64,000 nucleotides of DNA from CAYJBH01 sp964370605 (GTDB lineage Bacteria > Bacillota > Clostridia > Oscillospirales > Ruminococcaceae): contig CAYJJX010000005.1 of NCBI GenBank assembly GCA_964370605.1, forward strand, positions 53,253 to 117,252, in the 5' to 3' direction. The notes under the pieces are model-generated. The model was not told where the DNA came from, ran no database searches, and worked only from the letters and a program-made list of their open reading frames with translations. Positions 15,581 to 24,556 of the stretch are shown here, one piece after another. The translations under genes were made by a program, and so were the position numbers. Every line of letters begins with the position of its first letter. Positions within the stretch are counted from its first letter, which is position 1.

Positions 15581-17362
15581 ATGGGATCATTGCTCTATCC
15601 GATAGACGCCGAATATATTATGCAAAAAAAACGATCTTTGCTTCGACAGTTGAAGGAAGAGGGAGAGAACCGTGGCAAGCTAATGCCAAAGAGGGTTGCG
15701 ATACTCTCCGGAGCTACCGTAGGAGAAATTGAAGCAATTCTTCGTATTTTTTTGATTGAAAAGGGGATTGAACCAACATTTTTTGTCGGAGAATACGGAA
15801 GGTTTTATGAAGACCTTGTTTTTGACGATGGGACGTTAAAAGAGTTTGCTCCCGATATAATCTATATTCATATTTCGGTGAAAAACTTGGAGTTTCCACC
15901 GTTCTCGCTTGAAGAAAAGAAAGCAGATGAGTTTGCGAAGCAGGAGTTTCGTCGTTTTGAAACAGCGATAAACGCTGCGTTATCGTTTGGTTGTCCGGTC
16001 ATATGCAACAATTTTGAACTTCCTCTTTATCGACCATCGGGCAATGGCGAGGCCCGTTTTGCGGGAGGTAATGTACGATATATCGGAAGAATGAATACAC
16101 TTTTAGCGCAGCTTGCCGCCGAAAACAACATCTATATCAACGATATCAACTACCTCAGCAGTTATCACGGGCTTGCAAATTGGCATGATGAGACGGCATG
16201 GTTTGCCTATAAATATCCATTTGCACCGCGGATGATACCGTTTGTTTGCCATAGCATTTCTGCGATTGTCGGAGCAATTTTCGGAAAAACTAAAAAGTCG
16301 TTAATTCTCGATCTTGATAACACGCTTTGGGGCGGAGTGATTGGAGACGACGGAGTTGAGGGAATCGAGATTGGCAACGAGAGCCCGATTGGAATGGCAC
16401 ACCTCGAACTATGTAAATATGCTCTTAGGTTAAAAGAACAGGGCGTCATGCTTGCGGTATGCTCAAAAAATGAACACGACATAGCCTTGAGTGGATTTGA
16501 GCGAGACGAGATGCCGATGAAGCCGGATGATTTTGTCAATATTAAGGCGAATTGGAATCCCAAGAGTGAAAATATCAAGGAACTACTTGGCGAAATAAAT
16601 ATTGGATCAGATGCTGCTGTGTTTTTGGACGACAATCCTGCCGAGCGTCACATTGTTAGGGGAGAGATCGAGGATATTGTTGTTCCGCAACTCTCACAGG
16701 TCGACAACTTCGTCTCAACCGTAGATAAATATAATCTTTTTGAGGTTGCATCGCTCACCGCAGACGATCTAAAACGCACCGAGTTTTTACGTGCGAATAT
16801 TGAACGTAACCGACAGCAGGGAGAGTTTGCCAACTATGGTGAATATCTGAAAAGCCTTAACATGACTGCAAAAATTGTATCGGTCGGCGGCGGCAATCTG
16901 GAACGAGTGACCCAGCTGGTCAACAAGACAAATCAGTTTAATATGACCACAAGACGGTACACCGAAACAGAGGTGGACACCTTATCCAAAGACAGTGCAT
17001 ACCTCACGCTTTGCGCATCATTGTCCGATCGTTTTGGGGATAATGGAATAGTCAGTGTACTTTTTGCAAATGTAAGCGGATCAGAGTGTGAGATCGAACT
17101 GTTCATAATGAGTTGTAGAGTGTTTAAGCGTGAACTGGAGTTTGCAATGGTCGATACTTTGGTGGGTGAGCTGATAAAACGTGGAGTAAAAACCCTCAAA
17201 GGTGTATTTATACCGACCAAGAAGAATAAGCCCTGTTCCGATTTTTATGAGAAAGTCGGATTTTCGCCGACTACATCAAATGAAGAGCGCTCGGAATATC
17301 TGTTAGAAATCGCGGATTATTCGCAGATGTCAAAAAATATAGTCATAGAAAACAACATATAA
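15581..17362 (+). CDS. FkbH-like HAD-IIIC family protein (glyceryl-ACP forming type)
   Basis: 593 aa. Members of this class dephosphorylate 1,3-bisphosphoglycerate and load the glyceryl group on an acyl carrier protein. Residues 1-230 form an SGNH-like N-terminal region (KRVAILSGATVGEIEAIL); 238-400 are the HAD domain with the DxDxT motif LILDLDNTLWGGVIGDDG (Asp244, Asp246) and VFLDDNPAERHIV; from 430 on lies a GNAT-like C-terminal domain with the FkbH signature NQFNMTTRRYTE. It heads a cassette with ACP, MaoC, SDR and GNAT genes. The substrate could also be another acyl phosphate. A 121-base gap separates it from the ACP gene. Confidence 0.88.
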   Translation: MGSLLYPIDAEYIMQKKRSLLRQLKEEGENRGKLMPKRVAILSGATVGEIEAILRIFLIEKGIEPTFFVGEYGRFYEDLVFDDGTLKEFAPDIIYIHISVKNLEFPPFSLEEKKADEFAKQEFRRFETAINAALSFGCPVICNNFELPLYRPSGNGEARFAGGNVRYIGRMNTLLAQLAAENNIYINDINYLSSYHGLANWHDETAWFAYKYPFAPRMIPFVCHSISAIVGAIFGKTKKSLILDLDNTLWGGVIGDDGVEGIEIGNESPIGMAHLELCKYALRLKEQGVMLAVCSKNEHDIALSGFERDEMPMKPDDFVNIKANWNPKSENIKELLGEINIGSDAAVFLDDNPAERHIVRGEIEDIVVPQLSQVDNFVSTVDKYNLFEVASLTADDLKRTEFLRANIERNRQQGEFANYGEYLKSLNMTAKIVSVGGGNLERVTQLVNKTNQFNMTTRRYTETEVDTLSKDSAYLTLCASLSDRFGDNGIVSVLFANVSGSECEIELFIMSCRVFKRELEFAMVDTLVGELIKRGVKTLKGVFIPTKKNKPCSDFYEKVGFSPTTSNEERSEYLLEIADYSQMSKNIVIENNI

Positions 17363-17483
17363 TTACGACAGAAAGTCAACAAGTTTCACACACAAAGTTT
17401 TGTATCTTTTGGACGAAAAGCGTTGTATTTCGCTCCGTTGAGGCAAAACCGGATATATCATCAAGAAAGGGATAGGTACAATA

Positions 17484-17726
17484 ATGAACGAAAATGCAAT
17501 TTTGGAAGCAATACAACCGATTTTTCACGATGTGTTTGACGATGACTCACTCGTGATAACAAGGGCGACCTCTGCCGCAGACATTGAGGATTGGGACAGT
17601 CTGGAACAAATCAATCTATTGACCGCTATGGAGAAAAAGTTTGATGTAAAGTTCAGCCTTGGCGATGTGCGTGGACTCCAGAACGTCGGTGACCTTGTAG
17701 ATCTTTTAATGAGATTGACAGCATGA
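17484..17726 (+). CDS. Acyl carrier protein, stand-alone
   Basis: 80 aa. Carries acyl groups on a 4'-phosphopantetheine arm. The attachment serine lies in IEDWDSLEQINLL, the DWDSLxxxxL form seen in carriers that pair with FkbH-like enzymes, rather than the DSLD of the fatty-acid ACP. Ribosome site GAAAGGGA upstream. It overlaps the MaoC gene by 4 bases (ATGA), so the two are coupled in translation. It probably accepts its acyl group from the FkbH-like protein. Confidence 0.93.
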   Translation: MNENAILEAIQPIFHDVFDDDSLVITRATSAADIEDWDSLEQINLLTAMEKKFDVKFSLGDVRGLQNVGDLVDLLMRLTA

Positions 17727-18151
17727 ATGATTACAGCATAACAACCATAAAGGTAGGCGACAGCGCCGAGTTCGAACGAACCATCACCGACTCTATGATG
17801 CAAGCATTTTTGGAGATTACGGGTGATGACAATCCGCTTCATGTAGATGAACAGTATGCAAAATCAAAAGGTTTTGTTGGGAAAGTCTGCTATGGAGCAC
17901 TTTGTTCAGCGTTTTTTTCTACCCTTGCAGGCGTATATCTTCCGGGCAAAAGATGTCTTTTGCATGGTATTGACAGCAAATATAAAAAGCCGGTTTTTGT
18001 CGGCGATACCTTGACGGTGCAGGGGAGTGTCGTCGAGGTGAGCGAGGTGTTCAACGAAATCACGGTTAAGGCGACCATCAAAAACCAACACGCAAAGGTA
18101 GTGACAAGGGCGGTTATTAAGGCCGGCATATTGGAGGAACGGGAACAATGA
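17723..18151 (+). CDS. MaoC-like (R)-specific enoyl hydratase/dehydratase
   Basis: 142 aa, a single hot-dog fold. The active-site signature is FLEITGDDNPLHVDEQYA, with the Asp and His dyad of (R)-hydratases, followed by GFVGKVCYGALCSA. It adds or removes water at the 2,3 position of acyl thioesters. It overlaps the ACP gene (ATGA) at its start and the SDR gene (ATGA) at its end. With the reductase next door it could dehydrate a 3-hydroxyacyl-ACP or a glyceryl-ACP derivative (inference). Confidence 0.9.
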   Translation: MNDYSITTIKVGDSAEFERTITDSMMQAFLEITGDDNPLHVDEQYAKSKGFVGKVCYGALCSAFFSTLAGVYLPGKRCLLHGIDSKYKKPVFVGDTLTVQGSVVEVSEVFNEITVKATIKNQHAKVVTRAVIKAGILEEREQ

Positions 18152-18882
18152 AAAATTATCTGATTACCGGAGCTTCTTCCGATATCGGTATGGCGCTCTG
18201 CCGTGTGATTGCCGCCGATGCCGATATAATAGTAGCAACCGCAAACAGTGGCACCACACTTTTAAGTGAGCTTGGCGAACAGCTGACTTCACTATATCCG
18301 CAGTTAACTTTTTTGACCGTAACGGTCAATCTTTCATCGCCGCAAGAAACAGAAGCGATGCTGGAAAGTTTGTCTGAAAAGGCAATTACCTTTACGCACT
18401 TTGCGCATCTACCTTCGCTTCGCCCTGTTAACGCAAAGCTAAAGAAATTTGACTTTGATCGATTTTATACCGATTTTGAGCTTCAGGTGGGAAGCGCGAT
18501 TCGTATCAGCCGTGCAATATTGCCAAGCATGGCAAAAGCGAAATACGGAAGAGTGTTATTTATGTTGACATCTTACATTGACTCACCACCGAAAAACATG
18601 ACCGGTTATGTTACGGTCAAGTCGGCACTTGCCGGACTTTGCAAAAGTCTTTCGGCCGATTATGTGGCTAACGGTGTGACGGTGAATGGAATACTGCCCT
18701 CTATGGTGGAGACAAAGTTTTTGCAAGACACGAGCAGTCTGATTGTTGAGGGTGCCGCCGAAACGCATCCGATGGGTCGCAATGCAACCGTCGAGGATAT
18801 TGTTCCGGCAATGGAATTTCTTTTGTCCGATGATGCTGGATATATAACTGGCACCATGCTTTCGGTCAACGGAGGAAGCTGA
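18148..18882 (+). CDS. Short-chain dehydrogenase/reductase (FabG-like)
   Basis: 244 aa. NAD(P)-dependent oxidoreductase. The cofactor loop is NYLITGASSDIGMALC at the N-terminus; the catalytic region reads MLTSYIDSPPKNMTGYVTVKSALAG, giving Ser, Tyr and Lys in the YxxxK pattern; the end GYITGTMLSVNGGS is typical of FabG-type enzymes. The usual NNAG motif is poorly kept (AHLPSLRP), so it is a divergent member. ATGA overlap with MaoC; the GNAT gene begins at the very next base after its stop. It likely acts on ACP-bound intermediates. Confidence 0.9.
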   Translation: MKNYLITGASSDIGMALCRVIAADADIIVATANSGTTLLSELGEQLTSLYPQLTFLTVTVNLSSPQETEAMLESLSEKAITFTHFAHLPSLRPVNAKLKKFDFDRFYTDFELQVGSAIRISRAILPSMAKAKYGRVLFMLTSYIDSPPKNMTGYVTVKSALAGLCKSLSADYVANGVTVNGILPSMVETKFLQDTSSLIVEGAAETHPMGRNATVEDIVPAMEFLLSDDAGYITGTMLSVNGGS

Positions 18883-19869
18883 GTGGCGGATTATAGTTTC
18901 AGACTCGCAAAATTTCAAGAGCAGTCGTCGGTCATTGAGTTTCTTAATAATCATTGGGGCGACAAACATCCGCTCGTAAATAACGACCGATTGCGGGAAC
19001 ATTACTTTTGTGATGGTGATAGTTTTAATTTTGCGCTCTGCACTCTGGAAGACACAATTGTTGCCGCAGCAGGTTTTATCTATTCCTCAAAAGCAAAGGA
19101 TGCTGCATTTGTTAGCATCTGGTGTGCCGATAAGTCGCATAGCGGCGCAGGACTTGAGTTGATGGATGCAATGAAAGGATTGATCGGAGTACATGTACTT
19201 TGTTGCAACAATATACGACCTAACACTATGCCATTCTATGAGTTTTTAGGTTATAAAACAGGATGTTTCACTCATGCTTACATGTTAGCCGACAGATTAA
19301 ATTATAAGGTTGCCAAAATAAAAAAATGCAATATTATTGCTCCAAAAAGCACGAACTCTTTGCTGACGCGGATACTTCGGGTAGATGATGGAACATTGAA
19401 CCAGCTAACCTCGAATCTAGCGATAAAAAAGGACGGTAACTATCTACGTCACCGTTACCTTGAATATCCTTTTGCAAACTACGAGCTTTATGTTTGCTCG
19501 TCGGCAGGTGGCGAAATACAGGGGATAGTGATTTTACGTGTTGTAGGCACCGAAGGCACGACTGCGATAAAGTTTGTCGATTTCATCGGCAATCCAAAAG
19601 ATATTGTCCACTGTGGTCAACCGCTTCGAGAATTGTTGGAAGAACGAGGCGCAGAGTATATTGAATTCTACTGTGCGGGAGTAAGCGAGAATATATTGAC
19701 AGATGCAGGTTTTTCGGTTCGAACGCAGGATGATGAAAATATTATTCCTACCTACATTGAACCGATAGATTGTCGAAACGTTGATTTTTATTATTTTACC
19801 AGTGACGACAATCAGTTTACCATGTACCGAGCGGACGGCGATGGAGACCGACCGAATATCATATTATAG
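18883..19869 (+). CDS. GNAT-like acyltransferase of the ACP cassette
   Basis: 328 aa with a GTG start directly after the SDR stop. An N-terminal acetyltransferase-like region (residues 1-140) carries FRLAKFQEQSSVIEFLNNHW and RPNTMPFYEFLGYKTGCF, the latter resembling the last helix and strand of GNAT folds. A second domain follows from about 160. Proteins of this length and N-terminal pattern occur in surface-polysaccharide gene sets. The likely job is to transfer the acyl group made on the ACP to an amino group of a sugar or amino acid (inference); the acceptor is unknown. Confidence 0.72.
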   Translation: MADYSFRLAKFQEQSSVIEFLNNHWGDKHPLVNNDRLREHYFCDGDSFNFALCTLEDTIVAAAGFIYSSKAKDAAFVSIWCADKSHSGAGLELMDAMKGLIGVHVLCCNNIRPNTMPFYEFLGYKTGCFTHAYMLADRLNYKVAKIKKCNIIAPKSTNSLLTRILRVDDGTLNQLTSNLAIKKDGNYLRHRYLEYPFANYELYVCSSAGGEIQGIVILRVVGTEGTTAIKFVDFIGNPKDIVHCGQPLRELLEERGAEYIEFYCAGVSENILTDAGFSVRTQDDENIIPTYIEPIDCRNVDFYYFTSDDNQFTMYRADGDGDRPNIIL

Positions 19870-19890
19870 AGATGAGAGGAGAGACATTTT

Positions 19891-21159
19891 ATGAAGTACA
19901 CTGAAATGAGCAAAGCACAACTAACTGCCGAACTGAACGAACTGAATGAAAAATTTACCGAGCTGAAAGGGCTGGGACTCAAATTAGATATGTCGAGAGG
20001 TAAACCCGACTCGGAGCAGCTTGATTTGTCTATGGCACTAATGGATATAAATGAGTGGCGCACACGTGACGGCATCGACGTTCGAAATTATGGTACACTT
20101 GAGGGTATACCGGAGGCGCGCGAACTTTTTGCCGAGTTCCTTGGTTGTGAACCTAAAAATGTTATTGTGGGAGGCAACTCCAGCCTTAATTTAATGTATA
20201 CTGTTATTGAATTGTGGTGGCGCAAGGGGTTTGATGGACTTGCACCGCTTACCCAGTTCGACAAGGTAAAATTCTTATGCCCCTCTCCGGGATATGACCG
20301 CCATTTTACTATTACCGAGCATTTCGGTGTCGAGATGATAACGGTGCCGATGACTCAAGACGGACCGGATATGGAGATCGTTGAAAAGCTGGTTGCATCG
20401 GATGAAAGCATTAAAGGTATCTGGTGCATACCGCAATATTCAAACCCACAAGGTTATATATACAGCGATGACACGATCAAACGTCTTTGCTCCATGCCTA
20501 CCGCAGCAAAGGATTTCAAAATTCTTTGGGACAATGCTTATTGTGTACATCACCTTGTCGATAATCCGACCGAGATTCTGCCATTGCTCGACACAGCGCA
20601 AAAAGCAGGCACACAGCAACGAGTATTGATGTTTTGTTCTACCAGCAAGATCACCTTTGCAGGAGCGGGTGTCGGTGCCCTCGGAGCATCGGAGGAGATG
20701 ATCGGCTATCTGCTAAAACATATGAATCCAATGACCATCAGTTTTGACAAGGTCAATCAACTACATCATGTACTGTTTTTGAAAAACAAAGCAAATGTTC
20801 TTGAACACATGAAAAAGCATGCGAAACTTCTAAATCCAAAATTTGACATATGCATAAAATATTTTGAAGAGCAGCTTGGTTGTTGTGATGGCTTGGTTAA
20901 TTGGTCAAGACCTCAAGGTGGATACTTTATCAACTTTGAAGCTATGGACAAAACTGCAAAAGCTTGTGTAGCATATAGTAAGGAAGCAGGCGTTGCATTG
21001 ACACCGGCAGGAGCGTCGTTCCCATACGGAAATGATCCGGACGACAGACACATTCGTATAGCTCCGACATTCCCTCCGATCGACGAGTTAGAACAAGCGC
21101 TTCGAGTATTTACATTGTCTGTACGAAAGGCTGCCGTGGAACAGCTTATAAACTCGTAG
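19891..21159 (+). CDS. Aspartate aminotransferase-like PLP enzyme (subgroup related to C. glutamicum AspT)
   Basis: 422 aa. A fold-type I aminotransferase of the group with N-terminal MSRGKPDSEQLDLS and VRNYGTLEGIPEARELFAEF, rather than the classical AspC. The PLP lysine is in CSTSKITFAGAGVG, and WDNAYCVHHL provides the PLP-ring and phenol-oxygen ligands. It likely interconverts aspartate and oxaloacetate with glutamate. Ribosome site GAGAGGAGAG. Only 21 bases after the GNAT gene, so it might share the transcript of the ACP cassette; whether it serves that pathway or general metabolism cannot be told. Confidence 0.88.
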   Translation: MKYTEMSKAQLTAELNELNEKFTELKGLGLKLDMSRGKPDSEQLDLSMALMDINEWRTRDGIDVRNYGTLEGIPEARELFAEFLGCEPKNVIVGGNSSLNLMYTVIELWWRKGFDGLAPLTQFDKVKFLCPSPGYDRHFTITEHFGVEMITVPMTQDGPDMEIVEKLVASDESIKGIWCIPQYSNPQGYIYSDDTIKRLCSMPTAAKDFKILWDNAYCVHHLVDNPTEILPLLDTAQKAGTQQRVLMFCSTSKITFAGAGVGALGASEEMIGYLLKHMNPMTISFDKVNQLHHVLFLKNKANVLEHMKKHAKLLNPKFDICIKYFEEQLGCCDGLVNWSRPQGGYFINFEAMDKTAKACVAYSKEAGVALTPAGASFPYGNDPDDRHIRIAPTFPPIDELEQALRVFTLSVRKAAVEQLINS

Positions 21160-21235
21160 GTTCTAAATATTTTAATATGATAAAATTATTCAACCGTCAA
21201 TTCTTTAATAATTGTTACAAATTACTATATTGGGA

Positions 21236-21264
21236 TTGACTGATAGACAAAAATTCGCTATAAT
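21236..21264 (+). promoter_or_regulatory. Strong sigma-A promoter of secDF
   Basis: TTGACT (21236-21241), 17-base spacer, TATAAT (21259-21264), 34 bases before the secD start. Near-consensus. Confidence 0.85.
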
Positions 21265-21297
21265 AAGAAAGTTAGATATTTATTAGGGTAAGCAGAT

Positions 21298-22701
21298 ATG
21301 AAAAAATCCGGCAAATTATGGTTTTTCCTGGTCGCAATTTTTATATTTGTTCTGGCCTATACCGCTTTTTTTGGTGTTTCGACCTACTATGGTGACACCG
21401 AAACACAACACATCAAAGGTGTTGGAGATATCCGTTTTGGAATCGACATCAGGGGCGGTGTGGATGTTACTTTTATGCCGGCTGACGGCATAGATGCAAC
21501 CGATGAACAGATGGACAGTGCAGAGAGCGTAATCGAGACTCGTCTCGTTTCACTCAACATCACCGACTATGAACTATACATCGACTATAACAGAGACAGG
21601 ATCATCCTGCGTTTTCCGTGGAGAACGGGTGAGACCGATTTTAACCCCGAGGCCGCCATTGCGGAGCTCGGAGCAACCGCTGTGCTGACCTTCCGCGAAG
21701 GCGCCGAGGTTGATGCGTTCGGGCTACCGACCGGAATAACTGCCGAGAGCATTATTCTTGAGGGCAATGACGTTGTCAGTGCAACCCCGGCCATCGATCA
21801 GTCCGCAACTTCGACCGGTCAGTTCCTTATTCAATTGGAACTCAGTGACGAGGGTGCGGTGAAGTTTGCCGAGGCAACAGAGCGCCTTGCCGGAACCGGT
21901 AATATATCCATCTGGATGGACGATACCATGGTATCCGCCCCGTTTGTTCGCGAAGCAATTCCGAGCGGCGAGGCAGTTATCAGTGACATCGCCACTGCCG
22001 AAGAGGCAACAACACTTGCCAATCAGATTAACTCCGGTTCGTTGCCGTTCAAACTTTCGGCAGAGAGTTTTTCAACCATCAGTCCGACACTCGGCACAAG
22101 ATCGCTTGAAGCGATGCTTTATGCCGCGCTGATAGCGTTTGCGCTTGTCTGTATCTACATTATTATATGGTACAAAATCCCCGGTGCTGTTGCAGCCATT
22201 GCCCTTTTGGGTCAGACGGCGGCAACCATTGCACTGATCTCGGGATACTTCTCGGTATACAATAGCTTTACGCTGACACTTCCCGGTATTGCTGGTATCA
22301 TCCTTGCAATCGGAATGGGTGTTGATGCTAATATTATCACTGCCGAGCGTATCAAAGAGGAACTTCGTTCCGGCAAGAGTCTGGATGGCGCAATTACTGC
22401 CGGATTTGAGCGAGGACTCGCACCGATTATTGACAGTAACGTCACCGTCATCATTGTCAGCATCATATTGATGGGCGCATTTGGCCCAACCAACGGATTT
22501 TTCGCCACCTTGTTGACCCCAATATTCTTTGCATTCGGACCGTCAACGGCAGGAGTTATTTATTCGTTTGGTTACACTCTATTGATTGGCGTTTTGCTCA
22601 ACTTCGTAATGGGTGTCATAGCCTCACGAGTAATGCTGCGCAGTGTTTCCAAGATGAAGGTATTTCGCAACAGAAAATTGTTTGGCGGTACCGTTAAGTA
22701 G
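21298..22701 (+). CDS. secD: Protein translocase subunit SecD
   Basis: 467 aa. With SecF it uses the proton motive force to complete export through SecYEG. It has an N-terminal membrane helix (residues about 5-25), the D1-type signature RFGIDIRGGVDVTF, a large extracytoplasmic P1 domain, and five membrane helices after residue 270, including the motif GMGVDANIITAERIKEEL. It follows a strong promoter and precedes secF by 30 bases. SecD and SecF are separate here, not fused as in Bacillus. Confidence 0.96.
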   Translation: MKKSGKLWFFLVAIFIFVLAYTAFFGVSTYYGDTETQHIKGVGDIRFGIDIRGGVDVTFMPADGIDATDEQMDSAESVIETRLVSLNITDYELYIDYNRDRIILRFPWRTGETDFNPEAAIAELGATAVLTFREGAEVDAFGLPTGITAESIILEGNDVVSATPAIDQSATSTGQFLIQLELSDEGAVKFAEATERLAGTGNISIWMDDTMVSAPFVREAIPSGEAVISDIATAEEATTLANQINSGSLPFKLSAESFSTISPTLGTRSLEAMLYAALIAFALVCIYIIIWYKIPGAVAAIALLGQTAATIALISGYFSVYNSFTLTLPGIAGIILAIGMGVDANIITAERIKEELRSGKSLDGAITAGFERGLAPIIDSNVTVIIVSIILMGAFGPTNGFFATLLTPIFFAFGPSTAGVIYSFGYTLLIGVLLNFVMGVIASRVMLRSVSKMKVFRNRKLFGGTVK

Positions 22702-22731
22702 ATAAACCTTGAGAAAGGGACAGACACAGAC

Positions 22732-23685
22732 ATGAAATTAGAAGGACTGAATCTTGTAGCAAAACGACGCGGTTTTTTTGCGTTTTCCGCATTACTGATC
22801 GTTATCGTGATTGCCTACTCCGCCATTTTTGGTGTACAGATGGATATACAGTTTCAAGGCGGTGCGTTGCTTAACTACAGCTATGTTGGCGACGTAGATG
22901 TCGATGCACTTACAGAGGACTTCTCCGAAGTATTGGGACGTGAAGTTACAATACAGACCGGTGCGAATAGTGCAACCGGTGCAAAAACTGCCGTGGTTTC
23001 ACTTCCCGGTTCATCGGTGGTGACTCCTGAGACATTGACTGCACTCTCCGAGGTGCTTGACACCGAGTATCCCGACAATGATATTACCTCGCTCGAGATA
23101 TCCAATGTCAGCCCGACACTCGGCGGAGAATTTTTTGCAAAATGCCTTGTGGCGGTTGCGGCGGCATTTGTTTTGATTCTCATCTATATTGCTATCCGTT
23201 TTCGTAATATCGGCGGTATACCTGCCGGAATCATGGCAATTGTCGCATTGATCCATGACCTCATTATCGTTTTCGGGGTATTTGTAATCATGGGAATTCC
23301 GCTCGGCGGCAACTTTATTGCGGTTATGTTGACCATTTTGGGGTATTCTATTAATGATACCGTTGTTATATACGACCGAATCAGAGAAAACGAGGGCATC
23401 TACAAAAACAAGATGGACTTTGAACCGCTTGTTAATCTTAGCATAAATCAATCGTTGGTTCGTAGTCTTAACACAACCGTGTCCACCATCATAGCTCTTT
23501 CCAGCATCTCAATCGTAGCTCTGATTTTTGGACTTGACAGCATCTTCACCTTCTCCTTCCCGCTCATCATTGGTATGCTTTCCGGTGTTTACAGCACCAT
23601 CTGTATTGCAGGTCCACTGTGGGTAGTTTGGGAAAATTCCAAAGCATCGAAAAGGTCGAAAAATTTAAAGAAGGCCAGAGCTTGA
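22732..23685 (+). CDS. secF: Protein translocase subunit SecF
   Basis: 317 aa, partner of SecD. Six membrane helices; N-terminal IQFQGGALLNYSY and the conserved GYSINDTVVIYDRIREN near residue 205 followed by SLNTTVSTIIAL mark SecF. Ribosome site GAGAAAGGGAC. Its stop overlaps the likely TTG start of the next gene (TTGA, 23682-23685). Confidence 0.96.
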   Translation: MKLEGLNLVAKRRGFFAFSALLIVIVIAYSAIFGVQMDIQFQGGALLNYSYVGDVDVDALTEDFSEVLGREVTIQTGANSATGAKTAVVSLPGSSVVTPETLTALSEVLDTEYPDNDITSLEISNVSPTLGGEFFAKCLVAVAAAFVLILIYIAIRFRNIGGIPAGIMAIVALIHDLIIVFGVFVIMGIPLGGNFIAVMLTILGYSINDTVVIYDRIRENEGIYKNKMDFEPLVNLSINQSLVRSLNTTVSTIIALSSISIVALIFGLDSIFTFSFPLIIGMLSGVYSTICIAGPLWVVWENSKASKRSKNLKKARA

Positions 23686-24458
23686 AGATAGGTGTTTCCA
23701 CTGCTTGTTTTTACCCCGAGAGAACTATCGAAGCACTAGAAAACTTGGTTGTCGCCGGAGTAAAAGATGTCGAGGTATTTTTTAACACCGACAGTGAAAC
23801 GCTGCCCGAAAACCTTGAACGCATGATGAGTATTGTTGCTAATGGCGGCAGTAATATCTGTGCAGTGCATCCATATCATTGTGCTTTTGATTGGTTCTAT
23901 CTATTTACCGGTTATGACGACAGGGTAAACGACGGCGTAGCGATGTATGAACGTTTTTTTGAGTCGGTACGATTCCTTGGTGTTTCCATCGTGACGATTC
24001 ACGGCGAACATCGAAACAGTTCATTGTCGACCGAAAAGAGTGCCGAAATTTTGAAAAGGCTGATTGACAGCGCGTCAAGGTATGGCATATCACTTTGTAT
24101 TGAAAACGTTGCGCGCAACAAATTACGCACCGTGCAAGACATCATTAATATGCGAGAATTATTTGATGACAACATTGCCTTCACGATTGATGTTAAGCAG
24201 GCGAAGCGTTGTGAGCAGTCGCCAATTGAGCTTATTGATGCCGCCGGGAAATGTTTGAAACATGTCCACATAAGCGCCGACACTGCGGAAAATGACTGTG
24301 TACTACCGAATACAAGCGATGCGGGCACAATAGCTATAATGCAACATCTAAAGAATTGTAATTATAACGGCCATGTTATTATTGAACTGTATAGAAACGG
24401 TTTTAAGAACACTGCCGATATCATTTCCGCATATCATGATTTATGTTCTTTTGCATAG
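23682..24458 (+). CDS. Sugar phosphate isomerase/epimerase-like TIM-barrel protein
   Basis: 258 aa from TTG 23682, which has AGAAGG just upstream and overlaps the secF stop; earlier in-frame starts would lie inside secF. The fold is the xylose isomerase-like/AP endonuclease 2 barrel: KIGVSTACFYPERTIEAL at the N-terminus, VTIHGEHRN, CIENVARNK, FTIDVKQAKRC and KHVHISAD give the pattern of strand-end Glu, Asp and His metal ligands. The substrate is unknown. Coupling with secDF is odd functionally and may be only positional. Confidence 0.82.
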   Translation: MKIGVSTACFYPERTIEALENLVVAGVKDVEVFFNTDSETLPENLERMMSIVANGGSNICAVHPYHCAFDWFYLFTGYDDRVNDGVAMYERFFESVRFLGVSIVTIHGEHRNSSLSTEKSAEILKRLIDSASRYGISLCIENVARNKLRTVQDIINMRELFDDNIAFTIDVKQAKRCEQSPIELIDAAGKCLKHVHISADTAENDCVLPNTSDAGTIAIMQHLKNCNYNGHVIIELYRNGFKNTADIISAYHDLCSFA

Positions 24459-24556
24459 TAAAACATTTTGTAGAAATTAGTCGAAATCCTACCTCTATCC
24501 AATATCGACTTCACAAGTTATAATAGTAATATACCCGATAACTTGAGGAGCTGAAA

